Source: Bacillus_AD sp047238185 (GTDB lineage Bacteria; Bacillota; Bacilli; Bacillales; DSM-1321). Taken from it: a stretch of 64,000 nt of DNA. The notes below the pieces were generated by a model, which saw only the letters and a list, made by a program, of their open reading frames with translations, did no database searches and was not told where the DNA came from. The position numbers and the translations under genes are program-made. Positions 9,293 to 17,764 of the stretch are shown in pieces (within the stretch, counting starts at the first letter, position 1; every line of letters begins with the position of its first letter). The stretch is from the NCBI RefSeq assembly GCF_047238185.1, contig NZ_JBDFMI010000006.1:124001-188000 (forward strand). Reading direction: 5' to 3'.

Positions 9293-10192
9293 ATGCGTTC
9301 CTTTTTCCGAAAAAACAAGACACAAGTTCAAAAAGAAGGCAAAGAAAGTTCAGTTTCTGCAACTGATATGTTGAACGAGAGTGATGAAGTAATAAACGTA
9401 GCTGAAGACATCGATACTGATTTATCCATCCATCCCTCCTGGGACGTACCCGAAGAGCAAGGTTATGTTTACCGCTTTATGAACAATGAATTAGCACCTT
9501 TAAAACCAAACCAGATTTCTTTGGCTCCTATCGAATTGCATAAAGATGAAAACGGACAATTGATTGCTATCGCGTTTGTACGGAATAGCCTTGCTAAACC
9601 GATCACTTTTGAAGAAGTGACATTGCTGTTACTCGACAGTGAACAACAGCCGATCGCCCGCAATGAATTCAACATGGCAGAGCTTGGCGAACTGCCCGGC
9701 CGAAGCAGCCGTCCTTGGCAATTCATCTTCCCTGTTGGTACAATCATGCAGGATGAATACAATACAAATGATTGGACACTTGCCTTTGAAATAAAACCTA
9801 AGCACTCACTTGATTTGGAAGAATCATGGAATTCAAGCCTAAGTACGGAAGATAAAGAAAAGCTTCGGAACTTGGTTGACGACTTAACTCCTCCTAAAGA
9901 AGGAGAAGTGAATTTCATGGGAATGCAGGCATCTAAGCGCGAAAATGGAGATCTGCATGTTACTGTATTGATCCGAAACGGAAGTCCTAAAAATATCACC
10001 ATTCAACAATTGCCGCTTCAAGTGACCGATGCCAAAAATGAAATAGTCGCAAAAGGCGGATTCCAACTGAATGACCTCGAAGTTAAAGCAAATACAACAA
10101 AACCTTGGACATTCATTTTCCCTGCCAATATCCTGATTAAGGATGACATGGATCTAAGCACTTGGAAAATAGCAACCGTACAAGAAGCATAG
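9293..10192 (+). CDS. slaP: Accessory Sec system S-layer assembly protein SlaP
   Basis: In B. anthracis, SlaP works with SecA2 to export and assemble the S-layer proteins. The 299-residue protein has no signal peptide and starts with a Lys-rich segment. It contains two copies of the SLAP repeat, roughly residues 65-165 (from ELAPLKPNQISLAPIELH to NDWTLAFEIK) and 195-297 (from LTPPKEGEVNFMGMQ to MDLSTWKIA). The two copies share the pattern ...VRNxxxKxIT..., ...F.L..L.....RPW.FIFP. A strong AAGGAGG lies ahead of the ATG. It forms an operon with secA2 and ends at a terminator. Confidence 0.88.
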   Translation: MRSFFRKNKTQVQKEGKESSVSATDMLNESDEVINVAEDIDTDLSIHPSWDVPEEQGYVYRFMNNELAPLKPNQISLAPIELHKDENGQLIAIAFVRNSLAKPITFEEVTLLLLDSEQQPIARNEFNMAELGELPGRSSRPWQFIFPVGTIMQDEYNTNDWTLAFEIKPKHSLDLEESWNSSLSTEDKEKLRNLVDDLTPPKEGEVNFMGMQASKRENGDLHVTVLIRNGSPKNITIQQLPLQVTDAKNEIVAKGGFQLNDLEVKANTTKPWTFIFPANILIKDDMDLSTWKIATVQEA

Positions 10193-10201
10193 CTTTTTTC
10201 T

Positions 10202-10229
10202 GCCCACCTGGAATAACAGATGGGCTTTT
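10202..10229 (+). terminator. Terminator after secA2-slaP
   Basis: GCCCACCT/AGATGGGC stem (7 of 8 pairs) followed by TTTTCTT, 9 bases after the slaP stop. Confidence 0.7.
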
Positions 10230-10381
10230 CTTATCTGTAATTAGGACTTATATCTTCCCCGCTGTATGGAAAAGATATACACGAGAGGGTATGTGCCACA
10301 AAAATTGTCGCATTAGTCAGTCTGATTTCTAGTGATTTTTTTTACTGTGTTCTATAATGGCACTAAGGAGGAGAAAGAACC

Positions 10382-11149
10382 TTGTTACATGACATATTAG
10401 CTTCATATGCTTCTTTACTCGATCTGCATATGTGGATTGAAGAATTATCAAAACCGAGCAGTTGGGGGCTTGTTGCCTCATTAGCTGTCCTTGAAATTTT
10501 ATTGTCGGCAGATAATGCACTTGTGCTATCCGCCTTTGTACAGCGATTACCTAAACATCAGCAGAAAAAGGCACTAGTCTATGGTTTGTGGGGGGCCTAT
10601 ATATTCCGTTTCATTCTTATTGGACTAGGAACCTATTTAATTCACTTATGGTTCATTAAGCTTTTAGGAGCCCTTTACCTATTATGGCTTTCCATCAATT
10701 TCTTCAGAGAAAAATTCTCTTCATCTTCTGAAAAAGAAGAAGATGGGGCACCTGAACAAAAGGAAATAAAAGGGGTTCTCGTTCGCACATTCGGCTTATT
10801 TTGGGCGACCATCATCTCCATCGAGTTAATGGATTTGAGCTTTTCTGTAGATAGCATCCTTGCTTCCCTAGCCGTCTCAGATGAAGTATGGCTTGTTTTA
10901 CTCGGCGGTATGATCGGTATTTTGGTCATGCGGGGCATCGCCACTGTGTTCATCACATTGATGGAAAAAGTGCCGGAGCTTGAAACGACAGCGTATCTGT
11001 TAATCGCTTTTATAGCCGTCAAAATGGGAATTACTTTAATTGATATCGAAATCCCTAACAGCATTTTCTTTACTGTCATGATAGTGGCATTTGTAGCAAC
11101 TTTCATTGTCCACTATGTAAAAGAAAACAGGAAAACCAAATCTGTTTAA
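10382..11149 (+). CDS. TerC family integral membrane protein (YkoY/YceF-like)
   Basis: A 255-residue polytopic membrane protein with the TerC metal-binding motifs LEILLSADNALVLSA and ELMDLSFSVDSILA, the two pseudo-symmetric acidic motifs of the family. B. subtilis members export Mn2+ and have been reported to help metalate exoenzymes during Sec secretion. Translation starts at a TTG with AAGGAGGAG about 8 bases upstream; no ATG fits. It follows slaP on the same strand, but a terminator separates them. I looked for the manganese yybP-ykoY riboswitch in the 190-base leader and did not see its core. It is not SlaQ, which is a small cytoplasmic protein. Confidence 0.85.
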   Translation: MLHDILASYASLLDLHMWIEELSKPSSWGLVASLAVLEILLSADNALVLSAFVQRLPKHQQKKALVYGLWGAYIFRFILIGLGTYLIHLWFIKLLGALYLLWLSINFFREKFSSSSEKEEDGAPEQKEIKGVLVRTFGLFWATIISIELMDLSFSVDSILASLAVSDEVWLVLLGGMIGILVMRGIATVFITLMEKVPELETTAYLLIAFIAVKMGITLIDIEIPNSIFFTVMIVAFVATFIVHYVKENRKTKSV

Positions 11150-11184
11150 CCAATAGACATTGCCTGGCCTTTCTTAACACCAAC

Positions 11185-11220
11185 AAAAAAGATATCTGCT
11201 TTAAAGCAGATATCTTTTTT
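11185..11220. terminator. Bidirectional terminator after the terC-like gene
   Basis: Perfect 24-base palindrome (GATATCTGCTTT and its complement) flanked by A6 and T6, 36 bases past the stop. The rest of the gap to 11368 shows nothing recognisable. Confidence 0.85.
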
Positions 11221-11368
11221 GTCTTCGACCAACCTTTTGACCTTAATTTATGGTATTACAAAACGGAAATGGTGTTACATTATCATTTTAACACATAGCC
11301 TAACGATTACAAGACTAACATGAAAATATTTCTTTTATTGGTTAATTTATCTTAATCGTATTTCCCAT

Positions 11369-12043
11369 TCAACCATCCAATCGTTCCTTTACACCAGCAT
11401 CTATCCCCTTCAGCCGTTTAGTGAACGTTTCCCTCCAGCTGGAAGAAAGCTCTTCAATGGACAAAATCCGTTCCAAACCAGCTTGATTATCCTTATCGTG
11501 ATGCATCAATCGGTTGGCAAATTCGACCGTCACCGCTTCAGGATGCTTTTTGGCGAGAATCAATTCATCCTTGCTGCTGGCGAATCCTTCCTTCAGGACA
11601 CGCAAATAAAATCCTGTGTACCCTGTATTTTGGACGGACAATGCCAAATCCTTGCGATCATACCTTTTGGCGATTTTATGGCACGGCTGCCGTGGCTGTG
11701 TAATCTGGACAAGTGCTTCTCCAAGCTCAAAGATATCGCCGATATGGACGTCCTTTTCCTGAATCCCCTGTACAGTCAGATTTTCGCCAAACGCGCCCAA
11801 TTCCAGCTTCTGCTGAAGTTCCTTTTCCCAGTATGGATAATGGTCATAACAATAAGCGCATACTGCTTTATCGGCACCACCATGATGCTTCAAATCCGCC
11901 TGCCCGTCCCCGTCGAATTTCAACGTCCCTAAAAACACAGGGCCTTCCGCCGGCTTCTTAAAAATTCCCGTTTCAATTGCCTTTCCATCATACTCGAATA
12001 AGAGCGGTTTACCTATATTGATCGATACCATTTTGCCTTCCAT
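11369..12043 (-). CDS. MOSC domain protein (YiiM-like)
   Basis: A 224-residue cytoplasmic protein with a MOSC beta-barrel, related to YiiM and to molybdenum cofactor sulfurase C-terminal domains. The motif QITQPRQPCHKI contains the near-invariant cysteine, and HGGADKAVCAYCYDHY and FGENLTV are typical. The ATG at 12043 is preceded by GGAGGAATCAGG; an upstream GTG would bury that site. YiiM-type proteins act on N-hydroxylated substrates using molybdenum cofactor, which would fit the adjacent nitrate reductase and moaA, but the substrate here is unknown. Confidence 0.85.
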   Translation of the reverse strand: MEGKMVSINIGKPLLFEYDGKAIETGIFKKPAEGPVFLGTLKFDGDGQADLKHHGGADKAVCAYCYDHYPYWEKELQQKLELGAFGENLTVQGIQEKDVHIGDIFELGEALVQITQPRQPCHKIAKRYDRKDLALSVQNTGYTGFYLRVLKEGFASSKDELILAKKHPEAVTVEFANRLMHHDKDNQAGLERILSIEELSSSWRETFTKRLKGIDAGVKERLDG

Positions 12044-12141
12044 CCTGATTCCTCCTGTCACCTCTTTTTTTCATCATATATGCATCCTTCCCTCTCTTCA
12101 ATAGAAAGAAAGCTGCATGTCTGCCTTCTTATCGACTACAC

Positions 12142-12184
12142 TATGAAAAAGATCACACCAGCACCGGCCAAAAACCGGTACAAT
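12142..12184 (+). promoter_or_regulatory. Candidate Fnr-activated promoter of ywiC
   Basis: TATGA-N6-TCACA (12142-12157) matches 9 of 10 bases of an FNR/CRP-type box (TGTGA-N6-TCACA). A -10 TACAAT lies at 12179-12184. If transcription starts 7 bases past the -10, the box is centred at -41.5, the classic class II position. No -35 is evident, as expected for an activated promoter. Confidence 0.6.
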
Positions 12185-12208
12185 AGAGGAAGAAAGGAGC
12201 GTTCGTAT

Positions 12209-12925
12209 ATGCTGATTCCTAAACAACACGGGGCGTGGGCCATGCTATTCATCCCGTTTGCGCTTGAAATGCTTGCAGGGGGAAGTACGGTGTGGCATAT
12301 CCCTTTATTTGCCGGCTGGCTGCTGCTCTATTTAGCCACTTACCCGCTGACTTTACTATGCAAAAAACAAAGAAAGAAAAAACAGCTCTATCAAAAATGG
12401 GCTTTGATTTATAGTCTGCTTGCCATTGTTTGTCTGCTGCCTATTCTATGGGTTCATTTCCGGATGGTCTATTTCGGCTTGGTCATGGCGCCGATGTTCC
12501 TGATCAATCTGTATTACGCCAAAAAGAACCGGGACCGCGCCTTTTTGAATGACTTGGCGGCCATTGCTGCCTTCTGTGTCGGGGGGCTTGCCAGCTACTA
12601 TTTAGGGGCCGGAAAGCTTACCAAGGAAGCGTGGGTTCTTGCCCTTCATTCTTTCCTATTCTTTTTAGGGACTACCTTTTATGTAAAGACGATGATCAGG
12701 GAAAAGAAAAACAAGATGTTTAAATATTATTCATGGGGCTATTATATACTGCTGCCTTTCATCATATTGGCGATCGGCGGAGGATGGAAGACCATCGCCT
12801 ATGTCCCAAGTATGCTGCGCGCTTGGTTCCTGTACGGACGGACATTGCCGATCATGACGATCGGCATCATCGAAATTGCTGTAGCCGTCCTCTATTTCCT
12901 TGGAATGGTGTTTCTTCCGTATTAA
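12209..12925 (+). CDS. ywiC: YwiC-like integral membrane protein
   Basis: A 238-residue membrane protein of unknown function with about seven hydrophobic segments. It opens with the family signature LIPKQHGAWAMLFIPF. In B. subtilis ywiC sits beside narK-fnr and narGHJI, and the same neighbourhood is kept here. I start at the ATG at 12209 (AAAGGAGC upstream) rather than an in-frame ATG 43 codons earlier, because that extension overlaps the Fnr-type promoter and is not conserved-looking. It converges on fnr with only 8 bases between the stops. Confidence 0.82.
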   Translation: MLIPKQHGAWAMLFIPFALEMLAGGSTVWHIPLFAGWLLLYLATYPLTLLCKKQRKKKQLYQKWALIYSLLAIVCLLPILWVHFRMVYFGLVMAPMFLINLYYAKKNRDRAFLNDLAAIAAFCVGGLASYYLGAGKLTKEAWVLALHSFLFFLGTTFYVKTMIREKKNKMFKYYSWGYYILLPFIILAIGGGWKTIAYVPSMLRAWFLYGRTLPIMTIGIIEIAVAVLYFLGMVFLPY

Positions 12926-12933
12926 ATGGAAGG

Positions 12934-13617
12934 TCAATGGATATTACATATGTGAGCCGGACAATTTTCACATTGGATCGATGATTTCAGGAAGTTGAAA
13001 TCATCGATCACCACTCTTCCCCGGCTGTCGTAGTGAATTACTCCCAGCTGGATTAGCTGGCGCAATAAGCGGTTGACGCTTTCTCTTGTCAATTGGCAAA
13101 ACCCGGCCAACTCGCGATGGGAGAAAGGCAACGAGATGATGATGCTTCCCCCCGAACGGATGCCGTATGAATTGGACAAGCGTATCAGCGTAGAATATAG
13201 GGCCCCCTTCTTGCCATACAGCAAGAAATCGCGAAGCTTCATTTGCTGTTTACGTGCCTGAAGGCTGCTCCACTGCAGCATTTCGATAGAAAGCTTCGGC
13301 CGCCGCCCAAGCTCGTCCAACAATGCGCCTTTTGGAATGGCATATGCCTCCCCATTCCTTATAATTTCTGCAGACAGGGCATACGTTGATTCGCCTGTGG
13401 ACAAGATAGCCTCGCCCACCAATTCTCCGCTCCGGCAAATCCGCATGATAAGTTCTTTTCCATCACTGCTTCCTTTCACTAGGCGGACAAGTCCGGACTC
13501 TAAAAAGAATAAGGCTTCATTGTCCATTCCTTCCAGGAACAAATAATCATGCTGTATCATGTTTCTTTTCGTGCCGATCGCCATGAGCAACGCTTGCAAT
13601 TCAGCTGTAAACGGCAT
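12934..13617 (-). CDS. fnr: Anaerobic regulator Fnr (CRP/FNR family, Bacillus type)
   Basis: Transcription factor for anaerobic gene activation. The 227-residue protein has a cyclic-nucleotide-binding-like N-terminal barrel and a winged helix-turn-helix (FSHRELAGFCQLTRESVNRLL, about 168-188). A C-terminal cysteine cluster C216, C219, C224 (CENCPAHIC) matches the position of the 4Fe-4S ligands in B. subtilis Fnr, unlike E. coli FNR, whose cysteines are N-terminal. A GGGGTGG ribosome site precedes the ATG. It is the last gene of the minus-strand nar block, 22 bases after moaA. Confidence 0.92.
   Translation of the reverse strand: MPFTAELQALLMAIGTKRNMIQHDYLFLEGMDNEALFFLESGLVRLVKGSSDGKELIMRICRSGELVGEAILSTGESTYALSAEIIRNGEAYAIPKGALLDELGRRPKLSIEMLQWSSLQARKQQMKLRDFLLYGKKGALYSTLIRLSNSYGIRSGGSIIISLPFSHRELAGFCQLTRESVNRLLRQLIQLGVIHYDSRGRVVIDDFNFLKSSIQCENCPAHICNIH
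12976..13009. repeat. Perfect 14-bp inverted repeat inside the 3' end of fnr
   Basis: GATCGATGATTTCA and its exact complement, separated by 6 bases, lie in fnr codons near the VIDDFNF segment and 51 bases past the ywiC stop. No U-tract follows. It could fold in either transcript and may help end or stabilise the convergent ywiC and fnr messages. Confidence 0.55.
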
Positions 13618-13639
13618 GCTTCATCCACCCCTTTTTTAA

Positions 13640-14653
13640 TCAGCCGCCGATATAAGACATGCCTATTTTTTTATTGCGGACATGCAACCGGCCGGTACGC
13701 AACTCAGAGTAACGGTCATTGCGCCCATTCCATACGGCAATAATCGCCTGTTCAAGTTCATGGTCAGTTGCGCCCCCGTGAAGAAGGGAACGCAAATCGA
13801 ATCCCTCCGAAGCAAATAGGCAGGTATACAACCGGCCGTCCGAAGAGAGTCTAAGGCGTGTGCAGGACGAACAGAACGTGTCTGAGACGGAAGAAATAAA
13901 CCCTATTTCACTTTTCCCATCGCTGTAGGCATACCGTTTGGCTACTTCCCCGAAATAATGCTCTTCCAGAGGCTGCAGTCCAAACTCTCTATTCAAAGAT
14001 TCGTAGATTTCTTTTTTCGTAATGACTTCATCCAAAGTCCAGCCATTTTCATTTCCTACATCCATATATTCGATGAAGCGCAAAGGGATATTTCTTTCTT
14101 TAAAATAATGCGCCATCGGCAAAATTTCCTGGTCGTTCACGCCTCTTTGCACGACCATATTCACCTTGACGGCAAACCCCATGCCGGCTGCCATATCAAT
14201 ATGCTTCAAAATAATGGCCGGACTAATGCCTCTTCCATTCATCTTACCGAATACATCTGGATCAAGTGCATCCATGCTAATGTTCAGACGGCGCAATCCA
14301 GCGTTGTATAACCGGGCGGCATAACGGTCCAAAAGGAGGCCATTGGTTGTCAGCCCGATGTCCTTTATCAAATCCAACCCACTCAGCATAGAAATGAATT
14401 CTGTTATTTCTTTTCTCATCAATGGTTCGCCACCGGTCAAACGGATTTTGCGCACCCCCATTTTTGCAAAAATCGATGCAAGCCGGTACATTTCCTCTAC
14501 AGAGAGCAGTTCTTCCCGCTTCAGGAAAGGATAATTGGCCCCGAATATTTCCTTTGGCATGCAGTAATGGCAACGGAACGGGCAACGGTCTGTGACCGAT
14601 ATGCGCAAATCCTTCATCGGGCGATTCAAAGCATCCATAATTGGCTGTTCCAT
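13640..14653 (-). CDS. moaA: GTP 3',8-cyclase MoaA
   Basis: Radical SAM enzyme for the first step of molybdenum cofactor synthesis, needed by nitrate reductase. The 337-residue protein has the radical-SAM cluster motif C24-x3-C28-x2-C31 (DRCPFRCHYC), a second C-terminal 4Fe-4S motif (CSSCTRLRLSSDGRLYTC), TGGEP, and the terminal Gly-Gly required for catalysis. An AGGAAGGA ribosome site precedes the ATG. It lies between narK and fnr. It is the only molybdopterin gene in the window; the others must be elsewhere. Confidence 0.94.
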   Translation of the reverse strand: MEQPIMDALNRPMKDLRISVTDRCPFRCHYCMPKEIFGANYPFLKREELLSVEEMYRLASIFAKMGVRKIRLTGGEPLMRKEITEFISMLSGLDLIKDIGLTTNGLLLDRYAARLYNAGLRRLNISMDALDPDVFGKMNGRGISPAIILKHIDMAAGMGFAVKVNMVVQRGVNDQEILPMAHYFKERNIPLRFIEYMDVGNENGWTLDEVITKKEIYESLNREFGLQPLEEHYFGEVAKRYAYSDGKSEIGFISSVSDTFCSSCTRLRLSSDGRLYTCLFASEGFDLRSLLHGGATDHELEQAIIAVWNGRNDRYSELRTGRLHVRNKKIGMSYIGG

Positions 14654-14738
14654 AGAATTCCTTCCTTTCTCACATAGACAGAGAAACGGCTGACACAGTC
14701 ACCCGTTTCTCCAGCTTCCTATATGATGCTTACATGTA

Positions 14739-15902
14739 TTAACCGAACGTCACTTGCTTTTGTCTGTTCTGTTTGCGAAGGCTGTATACAAGCAGCAAGC
14801 TTACGAGCGCAAAGGCAGCCAACAGGACAAAGCCGAGTGAATAGCTTCCTGTCATGGAATGGATGCTTGAAAGGACCAATGGCGGGAAGAAACCGCCAAG
14901 CCCGCCCATCATCGATACGATTCCATTGACGGTACCGGCCTGCTTATGGAAGTATGTTGGCACTAGCTTGAAGACAACGCCATTCCCAATTCCGCATGCA
15001 AGCGCAATGACAAGAACGCCTACGGTATATAAGACAATATCTGGAGACATAGAGAGAACAAGCGCGCCTATAATGAAACCTATAAAAGCTCCCATCAACA
15101 ACTTCAACGGCTGGAAACGGTCAGCCAGCCAGCCGCCGATTGGGCGGAATAAAGTGGCCAGTGCGATAAATCCTGCCGTTCTTACCCCTGCATCCACCTT
15201 GCTCAACTCAAAATTGGTCACCAGGAAGTTCGGCAAGAATACAGTCAGCGCAACAAAAGCGCCAAATGTAATGAAGTAAAACAACGAGAACGCCCACAAT
15301 TTTTCATTCTTATAGACATCCTTCATTTGGTCCATGATCGGTTCTTTCACTTTTGTTTCTGTCCGATCGCCAAAGAAGAAGTTCAAGGCCGCGAACAGAA
15401 GCAACAGGATCAAATACAATTTGACCGTCAATGACCAGCCGTATTGAGTGGCGATGACAGGAGCGGCAAATGTCGTAATTGCCGTCCCGATGTTGCCGGC
15501 GCCGTAAATTCCATTGACAAAACCATGCTTCTCTTTCGGATAGTACTTGGGCAGAGATGTGACACCCACAGAGAAAATGGCTCCGCCGACCCCGATAAAT
15601 AAACCGCCGATAATCAAATCGACATAAGAGGATGCTTCACTTATATAAAAAACCGGAAATAATAAAACAATAAAACTGATTAAAAAAACGATTCTAGCTC
15701 CGACTATATTGGCATAATATCCGAGTGGGATCCGCAGTACCGAGCCCAGTATAACCGGAATGGCCGTAATGATGGCCAGTTTGTCTGCCGGAATGGCAAT
15801 GTCATCCTTAATAAACGGCAATAATGAAGAAATGATAACCCATACCATGAACCCCACAACAAGGTTCAATGTTTGCAATGGCAATTGCATTTTTTTGATC
15901 AC
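14739..15902 (-). CDS. narK: Nitrate/nitrite transporter NarK (major facilitator superfamily)
   Basis: A 387-residue membrane protein with twelve predicted hydrophobic segments, probably for nitrate uptake and/or nitrite export during nitrate respiration. Family-like segments include GIYGAGNIGTAITTFAAP, FRPIGGWLADRF and the Gly-rich VNGIVSMMGGLGGFFPP, close to the NarK nitrate-signature motifs. I prefer the GTG at 15902 because GAGGTGA lies 5-7 bases upstream; the ATG four codons later is the alternative. It is separated from nreC by a terminator and probably has its own activated promoter. Confidence 0.9.
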   Translation of the reverse strand: MIKKMQLPLQTLNLVVGFMVWVIISSLLPFIKDDIAIPADKLAIITAIPVILGSVLRIPLGYYANIVGARIVFLISFIVLLFPVFYISEASSYVDLIIGGLFIGVGGAIFSVGVTSLPKYYPKEKHGFVNGIYGAGNIGTAITTFAAPVIATQYGWSLTVKLYLILLLLFAALNFFFGDRTETKVKEPIMDQMKDVYKNEKLWAFSLFYFITFGAFVALTVFLPNFLVTNFELSKVDAGVRTAGFIALATLFRPIGGWLADRFQPLKLLMGAFIGFIIGALVLSMSPDIVLYTVGVLVIALACGIGNGVVFKLVPTYFHKQAGTVNGIVSMMGGLGGFFPPLVLSSIHSMTGSYSLGFVLLAAFALVSLLLVYSLRKQNRQKQVTFG

Positions 15903-15984
15903 GTAGATCACCTCATCCAAAGTAAATGTTTGAATGATACATAACTTGATTCCCTACCGCTATTTTAAAATAGGGCCCCGCCAA
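15903..15984 (-). promoter_or_regulatory. Probable narK control region
   Basis: On the minus strand a -10-like TATCAT precedes narK without a good -35, suggesting activator dependence. Upstream are CCCTA and TAGGG half-sites 14 bases apart (15973-15977 and 15952-15956) and a perfect 14-base palindrome CTATTTTAAAATAG (15960-15973). TAGGG/CCCTA elements are the reported NreC recognition halves in staphylococci, though there they are 4 bases apart in the other orientation. Assignment is tentative. Confidence 0.35.
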
Positions 15985-16029
15985 TAAAAATAGGGAATCC
16001 CCCTCTTCCTGCATGCGGGACTCCCTATT
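15985..16029 (-). terminator. Terminator after nreABC
   Basis: AATAGGGA/TCCCTATT stem with inner TCCC/GGGA pairing, followed on the minus strand by TTTTTATT, directly after the nreC stop. Confidence 0.75.
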
Positions 16030-16034
16030 CTTCT

Positions 16035-16682
16035 TTAAAAATCGAGAAGCTTCTTCTTAAGCGCATATTCGACCAGCTCCGGGCGGCTTTTCAAATGAAG
16101 CTTCTCCATGATTTTCGCCTTATACGATTCGACGGTTTTGACGGAAATGAATAACTTTTCCGCTATTTCTTTATTTCCGTATCCCTTTGCCACCAGTGGC
16201 AGAATCTCCAATTCGCGCTTGGACAGAATTTTGAAGGGATCATTCTCATCGGCGCTATGGTCCTTTTGCACATATTCCCTGACGAGCAGTGTCGCCATCT
16301 TCGGCTGGATGTATGTCCCGCCGTTATAGACTGTCCGGATGGCGGAAACCAATTCCTCATCAGGCGCGCTCTTGAGTATATAGCCTGATGCTCCGTTCCG
16401 CAGCACATAGTATAAATATTCTTCATCATCGTACATGGTCAGGATAAGAATCTTTGTTTCAGGGAAATCCTCGCTGATTTTGCCTGTGGCAATCAGCCCG
16501 CTTTCCCCCGGCGGCATGGAAATGTCCAAAAGCAGGACATCGGGATGGTGCTCGGCAACCATCGCATAAGCTTCCACTCCGTCCGCAGCGGTGGCGACCA
16601 CTTCCATATCCTTCTGATAGTTGAGCAGCATGGTGAAGCCGCTCCTTACGACGGCATGATCGTCTGCGATGACTATTCTCAA
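16035..16682 (-). CDS. nreC: Response regulator NreC (NarL/LuxR family)
   Basis: DNA-binding output of the NreBC oxygen-sensing two-component system. The receiver domain has the phospho-acceptor D53 (HPDVLLLDISMP), matching the staphylococcal numbering, and a LuxR-type helix-turn-helix is at the C-terminus (LVAKGYGNKEIAEKLFISV). It starts at a TTG with GAGGAGG upstream and overlaps the nreB stop by 4 bases (TTGA). Expected targets are narG and narK promoters. Confidence 0.92.
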   Translation of the reverse strand: MRIVIADDHAVVRSGFTMLLNYQKDMEVVATAADGVEAYAMVAEHHPDVLLLDISMPPGESGLIATGKISEDFPETKILILTMYDDEEYLYYVLRNGASGYILKSAPDEELVSAIRTVYNGGTYIQPKMATLLVREYVQKDHSADENDPFKILSKRELEILPLVAKGYGNKEIAEKLFISVKTVESYKAKIMEKLHLKSRPELVEYALKKKLLDF

Positions 16683-17758
16683 TTGGAATCCTCCTCTATC
16701 AACCGTTCTTTATCCATCGGAATCCTCAGCGTAATGGCCGTCCCTTTGCCGATTTGCGACTGAATGTCCAGTTCCCCGTCCACAAGCTGCGCCCGTTCCA
16801 TCATGCCATATAGACCGAGGCCGGTTCCTTTTATTTCCCGGTATTGGACATTGAATCCAACGCCTTTGTCCTTCACATACAGCACAAGATTCCCTTTTTC
16901 TTCGTACAGGCGGACGAACAATTCATCGCTTTCTGCATATTTGATGGCGTTCAGTATGGCTTCCTGGCAGATCCGATAGACGACTGTCTCGATTTCCGTA
17001 CTGTAGCGCGCCGATGATAATTCTGCCGTAAAATGGACGATAATGCCATAGTTCATTTCTACCCATTTGAAGTGGGAGCGGAATGCCGCCTCCAGGCCCA
17101 AATCATCCAACGAAGCCGGGCGGAGCTCAACTGATAGATTCCTGATTTCCTCAAGCAATCTAGTAATTGTCTCTTCTGTATGCTTCAGCTTTTGAAGCGC
17201 CTCTTCATTCAGATTCATATATTTCATGACGCGCATATCGACCAATGAACTTAACAGCTCCTGTGCCACACTATCATGCAGCTCACGGGAAATCCGCTTC
17301 CGCTCGTCTTCCTGCGCCTTGATGACATAACTCATCATTTTAGAGCGATAAAGGGATTCACGTGTTTTGTATTGCAGCGTCAAATCTTGCAGAGTTAATG
17401 CATAAATGCCCTTGTCGCCGTCGATTTTCTGGAAGCTCGCCGAATAAGGGACCAGCCGGTCATCTTCTTTTCCTTTCAGGTATAACTGGAACGAGGAAAA
17501 ATCCTGCTCCGGCTGTTCGAGAAAACAACCTGCACAGGTAACCGTTTCCTTTTCGGATGTGAATCCACGGCAAAACAGGCATATCCCTGGAGCGTTATGA
17601 TTTTTCACCAATGACAGCGTTTGGCCATCAAGTAACCGCTCAGCAGCCCTGTTCATACCAATGACATCGCCATCCCCCTTCAAGAAAATAAGGGCCTGGC
17701 GGCTATTCTCATAATAGAGCGACATATATTGATCTAGATCACTTTTCTGGTAACCCAT
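16679..17758 (-). CDS. nreB: Oxygen-sensing histidine kinase NreB
   Basis: Cytoplasmic kinase that senses oxygen through a 4Fe-4S cluster in a PAS domain and phosphorylates NreC when oxygen is low. The four cluster cysteines are at 60, 63, 75 and 78 (CLFC and CAGC), one residue from their positions in Staphylococcus carnosus NreB. The HisKA_3 motif places the phosphorylated His at 161 (ERKRISRELHDSVAQ), followed by an HATPase domain (NAIKYAES, DKGVGF, GTGLGLYGM). There is no transmembrane segment. It starts 6 bases after nreA. Confidence 0.94.
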   Translation of the reverse strand: MGYQKSDLDQYMSLYYENSRQALIFLKGDGDVIGMNRAAERLLDGQTLSLVKNHNAPGICLFCRGFTSEKETVTCAGCFLEQPEQDFSSFQLYLKGKEDDRLVPYSASFQKIDGDKGIYALTLQDLTLQYKTRESLYRSKMMSYVIKAQEDERKRISRELHDSVAQELLSSLVDMRVMKYMNLNEEALQKLKHTEETITRLLEEIRNLSVELRPASLDDLGLEAAFRSHFKWVEMNYGIIVHFTAELSSARYSTEIETVVYRICQEAILNAIKYAESDELFVRLYEEKGNLVLYVKDKGVGFNVQYREIKGTGLGLYGMMERAQLVDGELDIQSQIGKGTAITLRIPMDKERLIEEDSN

Positions 17759-17764
17759 AGCTTG

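Noticed and set aside
10230..10381. Possible manganese (yybP-ykoY) riboswitch ahead of the TerC-family gene
   Set aside because: TerC genes often have it, but the conserved core loops are not present in this 150-base leader.
10382..11149. TerC-family gene as SlaQ
   Set aside because: It lies where a third S-layer secretion gene might be expected, but SlaQ is a small cytoplasmic protein and this is a polytopic membrane protein.
12080..12208. Extended N-terminus of YwiC
   Set aside because: The in-frame extension covers the Fnr-type promoter; the family signature and ribosome site fit the ATG at 12209.
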